Below, piece after piece: positions 50,481 to 58,599 of a stretch of DNA of 64,000 bases (position 1 is the first letter of the stretch; each line of letters starts with the position of its first letter). A program made the translations under genes and the position numbers. The stretch lies in assembly GCA_937920105.1 (NCBI GenBank), contig CALETH010000131.1:7219-71218 (forward strand), read 5' to 3'. The stretch is from an uncultured Bacteroidota bacterium (lineage in GTDB: Bacteria; Bacteroidota; Ignavibacteria; UBA10030; UBA8401). The notes under the pieces were generated by a model. It was not told the origin of the DNA, did no database searches, and worked only from the letters and a program-made list of their open reading frames with translations.

Positions 50481-51209
50481 ATGAAATTACAAACAAGAAA
50501 TACGTTGAAAATATTTTGTTATGCTTTTGTATTATCTATATTTTTTGGTAATATATATTCTCAAATTAAAGCAACCACTGAAGATGGTAAAGAAGTAGTT
50601 CTCTATAATAATGGTCAGTGGAAGTATGGGAATAAAACCCTTTCAGAGCAATATGATGAAGTTGCTCAACATGCTAAAACTACATTAAAAATGACTGTTG
50701 ATAAAGATATATCATCAGGAAGAGAAGGGCATGAATATGTGGTAAAATCTATAGAACAAAAAGGGTACATCAGTAAAAATAAAACTCTTTCAGAACAGTA
50801 TGATGAAGTTGCTCAGTATGTAAAAACAAAATTAGGAATGTTAGTAAATAAAGATTTGTCATCAGGAAAAGATGGTTATGAATATGTAGTAAACTTGATG
50901 GAACAAAAAGCATATTTAGGGAATAAAACCCTTTCAGAACAATATGATGAAGTTGCTCAGTATGTGAAAACAAAATTAGGAATGTTTGTTCATAAAGATT
51001 TATCATCAGGAAAAGAAGGTCAACAATACATTATGAAATTTATAGAGCGAAGAGGATATTTAGATAAAAGTAAAACCCTTTCAGAGCAATATAATGAAGT
51101 TGCTCGCTATGTTGAAACCAAATTAGGAATGACAGTTGACAAAGATTTTTCATCAGGGAAAGAAGGGTATCAATATGTAAATAAGTTGATGGAATTGCTT
51201 GATAAATAA
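50481..51209 (+). CDS. Exported protein with four tandem 48-residue repeats
   Basis: 242 residues. Signal peptide 1-27 (to FFGNIYSQ). A KATTEDGKEVVLYNNGQWKY segment at 30-49 is the short GKEV.LY.NG.W motif found in many small exported proteins. Residues 51-99, 100-147, 148-196 and 197-242 are four repeats with the consensus KTLSEQYDEVAQYVKTKLGM-V-KDLSSGK-G-YV--ME--GYL; identity between copies is high. The repeats look helical. I do not know this repeat family. Strong AGGAGG site. It lies between gmhA and a Fic gene (36 nt before the latter). Confidence 0.85.
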   Translation: MKLQTRNTLKIFCYAFVLSIFFGNIYSQIKATTEDGKEVVLYNNGQWKYGNKTLSEQYDEVAQHAKTTLKMTVDKDISSGREGHEYVVKSIEQKGYISKNKTLSEQYDEVAQYVKTKLGMLVNKDLSSGKDGYEYVVNLMEQKAYLGNKTLSEQYDEVAQYVKTKLGMFVHKDLSSGKEGQQYIMKFIERRGYLDKSKTLSEQYNEVARYVETKLGMTVDKDFSSGKEGYQYVNKLMELLDK

Positions 51210-51245
51210 AATGGAAAATTTGAGTTTAGTAAAAATAATACATAA

Positions 51246-52013
51246 ATGAAATTACTTGCCGATACATATTTCAAACAATACAATGATATAATTGGAAATC
51301 AAATAGAAAATCTAATTACATCATTCAATTTTGTAGAAAAAAATATTGATTTGGGATATACAACTCAAGCATCAGCCGTGTATTCTTCCAATATTGAGGG
51401 AAATAGTATTGATTTAAATTCCTATATGAATTATAAATTATCACCACAAAAAACTCCACCTCATAAAGAAATTCAGGAAATTGAAAATTTAGTTTTGGCT
51501 TATACATTTGCACAATCAAATCCGTTAACCGAAAAAAATCTTTTACAATCTCATAAAATATTTGCACAAACACTGGTAATAAAAAGTGAACAAGGCAATT
51601 ATCGCAAAGAAAAAGTTGGCGTTTTTGATACATCCGGATTAGTGTATCTTGCCATTGAACCCGAACACGTACAAAAAACAATGAGAGATTTTTTTCATGA
51701 TGTAGAATTGCTCATAAAAAAAAAATTATCGACAACAGAAACATTGTATTTTGCTTCATTCATTCATTTACTTTTTGCTCATATCCATCCCTTTAGAGAT
51801 GGTAACGGACGTGCTGCACGGTTGCTGGAAAAATGGTTTTTAGCAGAAAAACTTGGTAAAGATTTTTGGAAAATATCTTCGGAAAAATTTTATAAAGAAC
51901 ATCAACAAGAATATTACCGTAATATCAATTTAGGAATAAATTATTATGAATTGGATTATAATAAATGTATTCCCTTTTTATTGATGCTGCCGAACTCTTT
52001 AGAGGAGAAATAA
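51246..52013 (+). CDS. Fic family protein with auto-inhibitory motif
   Basis: 255 residues. Fic core motif HPFRDGNGR at 181-189 with catalytic His181 and the phosphate-binding Gly/Asn; the family usually transfers AMP to protein side chains. The N-terminal SSNIEG at 47-52 fits the class II inhibition helix (S/T)xxxE(G/N) whose Glu blocks ATP binding, so a separate antitoxin is not expected. TTETLYFASFIHLLFAHI precedes the core. It overlaps nothing but follows the four-repeat protein by 36 nt and precedes the next gene by 7 nt. Confidence 0.92.
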   Translation: MKLLADTYFKQYNDIIGNQIENLITSFNFVEKNIDLGYTTQASAVYSSNIEGNSIDLNSYMNYKLSPQKTPPHKEIQEIENLVLAYTFAQSNPLTEKNLLQSHKIFAQTLVIKSEQGNYRKEKVGVFDTSGLVYLAIEPEHVQKTMRDFFHDVELLIKKKLSTTETLYFASFIHLLFAHIHPFRDGNGRAARLLEKWFLAEKLGKDFWKISSEKFYKEHQQEYYRNINLGINYYELDYNKCIPFLLMLPNSLEEK

Positions 52014-52020
52014 AAAATAC

Positions 52021-52830
52021 ATGATACCAATTTTACCCAACATCTTTTTTACTATTGTAATTGTACTACTTACTACTTTTTTAATTATTTTAACTGAAAA
52101 ATTTACCAAGAAAGATAAATTAGTTTTCTTTATTATATTTTGCATGGTTTTGATGCAAATATGGCAGGAATGGAACAATCAGCGAGAGAATGACCAAAAT
52201 GATTTAAAATTAACGAGTGAACGAAACCAAAGAGATTCTTTAATAACCGTTGGAGTTGAGAAAAACAGAAGAGAACTTTTTGAGGATATTTCAAAAGCAT
52301 TTGCAAAACAGGAATTAAAGTTAGATGTAGTAACAAAAGAAATAAGCAGAATTAGAGATTCTACAAAAATTATTACAAATAACTTTGGACAACCTGACCC
52401 TGTACTTCTTATTAGAAGTAATGGAATTTATTTTAAAACTACCGCTGATTCAATGAATATTTATACTATAAGATTGACTAGCTTTGATGCGGGTTCGACT
52501 AATTTTGACATATCATGTTATATTTTAGCACAATTTATTGATGGAACGTATGATTTTGGTAAAATGAATTTTCCAGGAGGTGGACAAATACCTAAAAATG
52601 GAATTTGTACGACTGACCTGCTTCCAACAAAAATTAAGTGCAATAAAATATACGTTTATTTAAAAGGAACATATACTACACTAGATAATATTAAAACTTA
52701 TAAAATTGATACTGTATATGAATATGATTCAAACCAAAATAATGTAGTAATTGTTAGTCAGAATATTAAAAAGGAACTTGTAGAAAAAATGAGTCATTTA
52801 TCTAAGGATTCTAATTTTTTTGAAAAATAA
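52021..52830 (+). CDS. Membrane-anchored unknown protein
   Basis: 269 residues. Two hydrophobic segments at the N-terminus (about 4-25 and 33-48), a charged coiled coil at about 50-115 and a strand-rich C-terminal domain (about 120-250) that may face the cytoplasm or periplasm. No family recognised. It begins 7 nt after the fic stop codon, so co-expression with fic is likely; it may be the target or regulator of that enzyme, but this is guesswork. Confidence 0.7.
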   Translation: MIPILPNIFFTIVIVLLTTFLIILTEKFTKKDKLVFFIIFCMVLMQIWQEWNNQRENDQNDLKLTSERNQRDSLITVGVEKNRRELFEDISKAFAKQELKLDVVTKEISRIRDSTKIITNNFGQPDPVLLIRSNGIYFKTTADSMNIYTIRLTSFDAGSTNFDISCYILAQFIDGTYDFGKMNFPGGGQIPKNGICTTDLLPTKIKCNKIYVYLKGTYTTLDNIKTYKIDTVYEYDSNQNNVVIVSQNIKKELVEKMSHLSKDSNFFEK

Positions 52831-52887
52831 TTTTATATAAAAAATAACACTACTTTCACTTAAACAGTAATTTATCAAAAAACCCTT

Positions 52888-53298
52888 ATGCAAAACCAAA
52901 ACAATCAAACAGACCCAACACCAAAAGTAACAGGAATCGGCGGCATCTTCTTTTTTTCTGAAAACCCTAAAGAAACAAGAGAATGGTATGCAAAAAATTT
53001 GGGACTTGAAGTGAATGACTACGGTTCCACATTTGAATTTAGAGATGTAAAAAATCCGGAAGAAATTGGCTCGCTCCAATGGAGTCCATTTAAAAAAGGA
53101 AGCAAATATTTTGAACCATCAAAAAAAGAATTTATGATAAATTACCGAGTGCAAAATATTGAAGCACTCGTAGAAAAACTCAAAGCAAACGGAGTAACCA
53201 TATTGGATGACATTGCAAGTTACGACTACGGAAAATTTGTCCATATTATGGATGCAGAAGGCAACAAAATTGAACTCTGGGAGCCAATAAATAAATAA
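52888..53298 (+). CDS. VOC (glyoxalase/bleomycin resistance) family protein
   Basis: 136 residues with the paired beta-alpha-beta-beta-beta VOC modules: GIGGIFFFSENPKETREWYAKNLGL in the first half and MINYRVQNIEALVEKLKANGVTI...VHIMDAEGNKIELWEP in the second. The terminal Glu of KIELWEP and an N-terminal side residue normally hold the metal; here Phe takes the place of the N-terminal His, so the metal site may be altered. Substrate unknown. Confidence 0.88.
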   Translation: MQNQNNQTDPTPKVTGIGGIFFFSENPKETREWYAKNLGLEVNDYGSTFEFRDVKNPEEIGSLQWSPFKKGSKYFEPSKKEFMINYRVQNIEALVEKLKANGVTILDDIASYDYGKFVHIMDAEGNKIELWEPINK

Positions 53299-53324
53299 AA
53301 TTCATTATTGTAAGAATATACATT

Positions 53325-53759
53325 ATGAAATTATCACAATTCAAATACTATTTAGAAACCGTTCCACAATTACATTTTGTTCAGCCCAATGGAACGTTGA
53401 TTCCAAAACATTTTCATATAACAGAAGCGGGCTTAACCACGAAACATTTTATTGATTGTGGTGGAACAGTGCGAATGGAAAAAACAGTGAGTTTGCAGAT
53501 TTGGGTTGCTAATGATTTTGACCACCGTCTTGAACCACAAAAATTGAAAAAAATTCTAAGTATTGCGGAAAATTTATTTGGAAATGAAGATTTAGAAGTT
53601 GAAATAGAATATCAAACGGAAACAATTAGTCGATACGGCCTAGATTTTAATGGAGCAAATTTTTTGCTGGTAACGAAACAAACAGAGTGTTTAGCAAAAG
53701 ACCATTGTAAAACACCAACAATTGAAGCATCGTGTTGTTCAACAGACAAATGTTGTTAA
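53325..53759 (+). CDS. DUF6428-like protein with Cys-rich tail
   Basis: 144 residues. Conserved GTLIPKHFHITEAGLTTKHFIDCGG, then VSLQIWVANDFDHRL and RYGLDFNGANFLLVTKQTECLAKDHC, the pattern of the DUF6428 family that often stands near arsenic or metal-responsive ArsR genes. The tail EASCCSTDKCC with five Cys in the last 9 residues could bind metal. It follows the VOC gene by 26 nt. Role unknown. Confidence 0.75.
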   Translation: MKLSQFKYYLETVPQLHFVQPNGTLIPKHFHITEAGLTTKHFIDCGGTVRMEKTVSLQIWVANDFDHRLEPQKLKKILSIAENLFGNEDLEVEIEYQTETISRYGLDFNGANFLLVTKQTECLAKDHCKTPTIEASCCSTDKCC

Positions 53760-53791
53760 CTTAATATTGTAATTATTTTTTACTGATAGTT

Positions 53792-55219
53792 ATGAAAACC
53801 TCAACCCAACATATCACCACATCACTCTTTGATTTATTCAAAGTCGGACCAGGTCCATCAAGTTCGCACACCATCGGACCGATGAAAGCCGCGTACAATT
53901 TTCTTCAAGAACTCAAAAAACTTCCTGATACAACTGTTGCAATTAACGCAACACTTGAAGTTACTCTTTACGGCTCACTCAGTGCAACAGGAAAAGGACA
54001 CGGTACGGATAGAGCAATTGTTGCTGGTTTATTAGGCTGGCTTCCCGAAGAATGCAATCCGGAAAAATTTTCTCATTTAGTTTCTAGTGAAAAAGATAAT
54101 TATGCTATCAGTGTTCCTGGTTGTAAACCAATTTTATTTTCTGCGAAAAATATTCATTTTGAACGTGGCAGATTTGATTTTCCACATCCCAACACACTCA
54201 TAATTCGTCTTATCAATGAAAATGGCAATGTTATTTTGGAACACGAATATTATTCCATTGGTGGTGGATTTATTATCCGAAAAGGAGAGCAGCAGCAAAA
54301 ATCTGATGTAATCCCACCATATCCATATTCCACAATGAAAGAATTAAAAAATCATCTCCAAAAAAATTCTCTTTCATTAACGGAATTAGTTATAGAAAAT
54401 GAAATCGCAATTTCTCATCTCACAAAAGAAGAAGTTTATAAGAAGATGGAAAACATTTTGCAATTTATGCACAATGCTGTAGAACGCGGATTACATACAG
54501 AAGGAGTTTTGCCTGGTTCAATTCAACTTCATAGAAAAGCACCATCACTTTTTCAAAAAGCAGAAGCATTTTCCCAATCTTCACAACAAGAAAAGCCGCA
54601 AGCCCAAAATCAAGCCCAAAACCAAGATAGCTTTTTAATTTTTCTCAATGCATATTGTGAAGCCGCATCAGAAGAAAATGCGGCAGGAAATATTGTAGTA
54701 ACCGCACCAACTTCCGGTGCATCCGGAGTTATTCCCGGAATTACCTATCTTCTCAAACATCATTATCATTACGATACCAAAAAAATTTGTGAAGGTATGT
54801 TTGTTGCTGCTGTTATCGGATTTTTGGTAAAACATAACGCCAGCATTTCCGGAGCAGAGATGGGGTGTATGGGAGAAATCGGAACTGCCTCCGCAATGGG
54901 AGCAGCAATGTTAGCCCATTGTGCAGGACATTCTGTTGATGTTATTGAAGCCGCTGCAGAAATCGCGATTGAACATCACCTCGGAATGACGTGTGACCCA
55001 ATTGGTGGTTACGTGCAGATTCCTTGTATAGAACGCAATGCTATGGGAGCGGTGAAAGCATACAACGCCTATCTTCTTGCCTCGTTAGGAAATCACGCCT
55101 ACCAAAAAATTTCTTTGGATAATGTTATTAAGGTAATGAAAGCCACCGGAGATGATATGTCTAAAAAATATAAAGAAACTTCCGAAGCAGGTTTAGCATT
55201 GAGTAGTACAGAATGTTGA
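53792..55219 (+). CDS. sdaA: L-serine dehydratase, iron-sulfur type, single chain
   Basis: L-serine to pyruvate and ammonia, using a 4Fe-4S cluster. 475 residues. The beta domain starts with SLFDLFKVGPGPSSSHTIGPMKAA; the alpha domain contains APTSGASGVIPGI, MGCMGEIGTASAMGAAMLAHCAGHS and GMTCDPIGGYVQIPCIERN with the cluster Cys residues. A Gln/Ala-rich run (SSQQEKPQAQNQAQNQ) around 266-281 links the two parts and is unusual. Overlaps the next gene by 7 nt. Confidence 0.96.
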   Translation: MKTSTQHITTSLFDLFKVGPGPSSSHTIGPMKAAYNFLQELKKLPDTTVAINATLEVTLYGSLSATGKGHGTDRAIVAGLLGWLPEECNPEKFSHLVSSEKDNYAISVPGCKPILFSAKNIHFERGRFDFPHPNTLIIRLINENGNVILEHEYYSIGGGFIIRKGEQQQKSDVIPPYPYSTMKELKNHLQKNSLSLTELVIENEIAISHLTKEEVYKKMENILQFMHNAVERGLHTEGVLPGSIQLHRKAPSLFQKAEAFSQSSQQEKPQAQNQAQNQDSFLIFLNAYCEAASEENAAGNIVVTAPTSGASGVIPGITYLLKHHYHYDTKKICEGMFVAAVIGFLVKHNASISGAEMGCMGEIGTASAMGAAMLAHCAGHSVDVIEAAAEIAIEHHLGMTCDPIGGYVQIPCIERNAMGAVKAYNAYLLASLGNHAYQKISLDNVIKVMKATGDDMSKKYKETSEAGLALSSTEC

Positions 55220-55857
55220 AATATTTTCCTCAAAAAAAGAAAAAACGTACTCCCCAACAATTACACTACATCGTTTTTTATAAACCCTTCAATGTACTTT
55301 GTCAGTTTACGGATAACTCTATTCCTAAAAGAGCAATATTATCAGATTTTGGAAATTTTCCATCGGATGTATATCCAGTTGGACGTTTGGATTTTGATAG
55401 TGAAGGTTTGCTTCTTCTTACGAATGATAATATTCTCAAACACAAATTACTTTCTCCAAAATTTGAACACCCGCGAACATATCTTGTACAAGTAGAAAAA
55501 ATTCCCGATAACACTGCCATAGAAAAATTACAAAAGGGAGTTGTTATTGAAGGCAAGAAAACAAAACCTGCAAAAGTAGAATTATTGTTGAATGAACCAG
55601 AATTACCACCACGTAATCCTCCAATTCGATTTCGAAAATATATTCCAACATCATGGTTAAAAATTACTCTTACGGAAGGACGTAACAGACAGGTAAGAAA
55701 AATGACTGCATGTGTTGGACATCCAACATTACGATTGGTAAGAATTACTTTTGGAAATATTACTCTTGATTCACTTGTTCCGGGTGAGATGAGAAAGCTG
55801 AGTGAGGAAGAGATAAAATTCTTAAAGAATTCAGAAAATCAATACTTGTCAACTTGA
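55213..55857 (+). CDS. rluE: 23S rRNA pseudouridine synthase, RluE-like
   Basis: 214 residues. RsuA/RluB/E/F fold without an N-terminal S4 domain, which points to RluE (pseudouridine at 2457). Catalytic Asp in VGRLDFDSEGLLLLTND at about 55-71, ALSRP replaced by RTYLVQVE, and the family end LTEGRNRQVRKMTACVGHPTLRLVRI. Overlaps sdaA by 7 nt. Basic N-terminus (PQKKKKRTPQQ). Confidence 0.92.
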   Translation: MLKYFPQKKKKRTPQQLHYIVFYKPFNVLCQFTDNSIPKRAILSDFGNFPSDVYPVGRLDFDSEGLLLLTNDNILKHKLLSPKFEHPRTYLVQVEKIPDNTAIEKLQKGVVIEGKKTKPAKVELLLNEPELPPRNPPIRFRKYIPTSWLKITLTEGRNRQVRKMTACVGHPTLRLVRITFGNITLDSLVPGEMRKLSEEEIKFLKNSENQYLST

Positions 55858-55889
55858 CAAGTTCAAAATAGTTTCGTACCATTCTTATT

Positions 55890-56135
55890 ATGAAAACATT
55901 ACCAGTTGGAGAACTTAAAACTCATTTTTCGGAAGCAATGGAAAGTGTACGCAAAGGAGAAAAAATTTGTGTACTGTATGGAAAAAAGAAAAAACCAATA
56001 GCCATGATAGTTCCGTACACCATACAAAAAAAGAAACAAAGAAAAATCGGTTTGCTTGATGGAAAAGTAAAAGTAAAATTTTCTCCTCATTTCACGATAA
56101 CAGAAGAAGAATTTTTACATGAAATATCTTCTTGA
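55890..56135 (+). CDS. Phd/YefM-type antitoxin
   Basis: 81 residues. The N-terminal DNA-binding part LPVGELKTHFSEAMESVRKGEKICVLYGKKKKPIAMIVPY is the Phd fold. The C-terminal 40 residues are the flexible toxin-binding tail. Overlaps the PIN toxin gene by 17 nt. Confidence 0.9.
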   Translation: MKTLPVGELKTHFSEAMESVRKGEKICVLYGKKKKPIAMIVPYTIQKKKQRKIGLLDGKVKVKFSPHFTITEEEFLHEISS

Positions 56136-56517
56136 TACGCATACACTTATTTGGTCTATAACAGATTCTCGTAGACTTTCTCCTCGTATTCTTGAATTAC
56201 TACGAAATTCTGATAATGAAATTTTTGTTTCTGTGATTTCATTGTGGGAAATTTCATTAAAGTATAAACTCGGAAAACTAATATTGAATAATTTATCTCC
56301 CGAAGATTTTCCTTCTCTTATCAAAAAATTACACTATGAACTTATTACATTGACGGGAGAAGAAGTGAGTACTTATCATTTACTTAACGAACACACTCAC
56401 AAAGACCCTTTTGATAGAATGTTGGCTTGGCAGGCAATACAACGAAAAATTGTTGTTATTACAAAAGATTCAAAGTTTGAACTTTTTACTCCATTAGGTT
56501 TAGAGATTTTTTGGTAA
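56119..56517 (+). CDS. PIN-domain (VapC-type) ribonuclease toxin
   Basis: 132 residues. PIN start MKYLLDTHTLIWSITDS with the first catalytic Asp, VSVISLWEISLKYKLGKL with the conserved Glu, HKDPFDRMLAWQAIQ with further acidic residues and the last strand VVITKDSKFELF. Pairs with the upstream Phd antitoxin. Cleaves RNA, often tRNA or rRNA, in known members. Confidence 0.93.
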   Translation: MKYLLDTHTLIWSITDSRRLSPRILELLRNSDNEIFVSVISLWEISLKYKLGKLILNNLSPEDFPSLIKKLHYELITLTGEEVSTYHLLNEHTHKDPFDRMLAWQAIQRKIVVITKDSKFELFTPLGLEIFW

Positions 56518-56538
56518 AACGTTTTTGATATTGTCTAT

Positions 56539-56580
56539 AAGCGGACTTGTCCCGTTTACACGGGATGAAAATCCGCTTTT
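56539..56580. terminator. Bidirectional terminator between PIN toxin and the small Cys protein
   Basis: Outer stem AAGCGGA/TCCGCTT with inner stem TCCCG/CGGGA and a final T-run. It serves the convergent genes on both sides. Confidence 0.7.
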
Positions 56581-56769
56581 TTATTTTTTTGTAGATGCTA
56601 AAAATCCATCACACTGTAATACAGGCAATCGCGGATATTTTGGAAATGCTTTATCCTCTTTATTTTTTTCACATAAATGAAAAATACTTCCACGAGTATT
56701 TTTTATGATGGTGTGAAAAGAGCAGTCTTTACACAATCCTATTTTATCATCGGTACTTTTACGTTCCAT
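56581..56769 (-). CDS. Small Cys-rich conserved protein
   Basis: 62 residues with LCKDCSFHTII, FHLCEKNKEDKAFPKYPRLPVLQCDGF: four Cys in a CxxC...C...C arrangement that could bind zinc or an iron-sulfur cluster. Similar short proteins occur in many genomes as uncharacterised conserved proteins. Its start overlaps the last 31 nt of hutU in the other frame, so it is probably translated from the same mRNA. Confidence 0.7.
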   Translation of the reverse strand: MERKSTDDKIGLCKDCSFHTIIKNTRGSIFHLCEKNKEDKAFPKYPRLPVLQCDGFLASTKK

Positions 56770-58382
56770 TGTTTTGCATTTTTTATTGCACGTTCATAAC
56801 CTGCATCAGCATGTCGGATAATTCCCATTCCCGGGTCGTACGTTAGTACACGTTCTAATCGGGCTTCGGCATCTTTAGTTCCATCGGCAACAACCACCAT
56901 TCCCGCATGAAGAGATAAACCAATTCCCACACCGCCACCGTGATGCACACTTACCCAACTTGCTCCGCCAACGGCATTTAAAAGAGCATTCAAAATTGGC
57001 CAATCAGCAATAGCATCGCTGCCGTCTTTCATTTTTTCCGTTTCGCGATTTGGTGATGCAACCGAACCACAATCCAAATGGTCTCTTCCAATAACAATTG
57101 GGGCGCTGACTTTTCCTTTGGCAACAAGTGTGTTAAAAATCTTTCCCATCTTTGCACGTTCTCCGTATCCTAACCAGCAAATGCGAGCGGGAATCCCTTG
57201 AAAAGAAATTTGTTTTTGTGCTTTTTCAATCCACGTACATAATTGTTTATTTTCTGGAAATGCTTTGAGAATTGCTTCATCGGTGCGGTAAATATCTTCA
57301 GGGTTTCCGGAAAGTGCGACCCAACGAAAAGGTCCTTTCCCATCACAAAAGAGTGGACGAATATATTCAGGAACAAATCCCGGAATATCAAACGCATTTT
57401 TTAGACCGTTGGCAAGTGCTTCTCCGCGAATATTATTTCCGTAATCAAAAACAACAGCACCTTTTTTTTGCAAAGTCAGCATTGCCTTTACATGTTCTGT
57501 GATGGATTGTTGTGCAAGTGCAATATATTTTTTTGGATTTTTTTTGCGGAGTTCTACTGCTTTTGTGTAGGTCATTCCCGCAGGAACATATCCGTTTAAT
57601 GTATCATGTGCGGAAGTTTGGTCTGTAACAATGTCTGGTAAAAATTTTCCTTTTGCAATTTGTGGAATTATTTCTGCGGCATTTCCTAATAATCCAACAG
57701 AAAGCGGTTGTTTTTTTTCTTTTGCTTGCTGAATAATTTTTAATGCTTCTTCAAGAGAAGTTGTGAACACATCCAAATATTTTGTTTGCAATCTTTTTTT
57801 AATACGTTCTTCATCAACTTCTATAGCAAGACATGCAGCACCGTTCATTGTTGCAGCGAGTGGTTGTGCACCGCCCATTCCGCCAAGTCCGGCAGTGAGA
57901 AGAAATTTTCCGGCAAGTGTTCCGTTAAAATATTTTTGTGCAGCAGCGGCAAAGGTTTCGTAGGTTCCTTGCACAATTCCTTGCGAGCCGATGTATATCC
58001 AACTTCCAGCCGTCATTTGTCCGTACATTGTTAACCCGAGTGCTTCAAGTCTGCGAAATTCATTCCATGTTGCCCAATGTGGTACGAGCATAGAATTAGA
58101 AATTAATACTCGTGGTGCATTGGTGTGCGTGCGAAAAATTCCGACAGGTTTTCCGGATTGGATAAGAAGTGTTTCATCGTTCTCTAAAGTTTTTAAACTT
58201 TTTACAATTGCTTCATAACATTCCCAGTTGCGTGCGGCTTTTCCTGTTCCGCCGTACACAATAAGTTCATTGGGATTTTCTGCAACTTCTGGGTTGAGGT
58301 TGTTTTGGAGCATTCGGAGTGCGGCTTCTTGTAGCCAGCCTTTACAGGTGAATTTCATAATATTTTTGACCATGATTTTCAA
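56739..58382 (-). CDS. hutU: Urocanate hydratase
   Basis: Second step of histidine degradation: urocanate to imidazolone propionate, using tightly bound NAD+. 547 residues (typical about 555). Signatures: ELIVYGGTGKAARNWECYEAIV at the N-terminus, GGMGGAQPLAATMNGAACLAIEVDEERI (NAD site), QTSAHDTLNGYVPAGMT, and DHLDCGSVASPNRETEKMKDGSDAIADWP near residues 430-458 with the active-site Cys. No hutH, hutI or hutG gene lies in the window, which is unusual. Confidence 0.97.
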   Translation of the reverse strand: MKIMVKNIMKFTCKGWLQEAALRMLQNNLNPEVAENPNELIVYGGTGKAARNWECYEAIVKSLKTLENDETLLIQSGKPVGIFRTHTNAPRVLISNSMLVPHWATWNEFRRLEALGLTMYGQMTAGSWIYIGSQGIVQGTYETFAAAAQKYFNGTLAGKFLLTAGLGGMGGAQPLAATMNGAACLAIEVDEERIKKRLQTKYLDVFTTSLEEALKIIQQAKEKKQPLSVGLLGNAAEIIPQIAKGKFLPDIVTDQTSAHDTLNGYVPAGMTYTKAVELRKKNPKKYIALAQQSITEHVKAMLTLQKKGAVVFDYGNNIRGEALANGLKNAFDIPGFVPEYIRPLFCDGKGPFRWVALSGNPEDIYRTDEAILKAFPENKQLCTWIEKAQKQISFQGIPARICWLGYGERAKMGKIFNTLVAKGKVSAPIVIGRDHLDCGSVASPNRETEKMKDGSDAIADWPILNALLNAVGGASWVSVHHGGGVGIGLSLHAGMVVVADGTKDAEARLERVLTYDPGMGIIRHADAGYERAIKNAKQWNVKVPMIK

Positions 58383-58479
58383 GATTAAAGGATTATTATG
58401 ATTTGAATTGTGTAAGATGTGAATTAAATGATAACATTTTTTAATTATTATCTTTTTGTATTAGAAAATAACTGTATAT

Positions 58480-58512
58480 AGACTACAAAAAATTTAAAAA
58501 CTTTTGTAGTCT
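58480..58512. promoter_or_regulatory. Inverted repeat upstream of the LytTR gene
   Basis: AGACTACAAAA - 11 nt - TTTTGTAGTCT, a perfect 11-bp repeat in the hutU/lytT intergenic region. Candidate operator or a terminator-like hairpin; the 3' side is followed by a T-rich stretch. Confidence 0.5.
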
Positions 58513-58542
58513 CATTTTTATTTTCTCTTTTGTAATTTTTAG

Positions 58543-58568
58543 ACTATTGTCTTTTATAAGACGATAGT
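58543..58568. promoter_or_regulatory. Second inverted repeat, overlapping the expected -35 region of the LytTR gene
   Basis: ACTATTGTCTT-TTAT-AAGACGATAGT, 11-bp arms with one G-T type mismatch. A TATAAT stands 16 nt downstream (58584-58589). The repeat would cover the -35 position, so a bound protein could block the promoter. Confidence 0.45.
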
Positions 58569-58599
58569 TTATTTTGAAAGCATTATAATATAAAAAAAT

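Noticed and set aside
50631..51206. The four DNA repeats as CRISPR or tandem satellite
   Set aside because: They are in frame inside a protein with signal peptide, and unit length (about 147 nt) corresponds to 48-49 codons.
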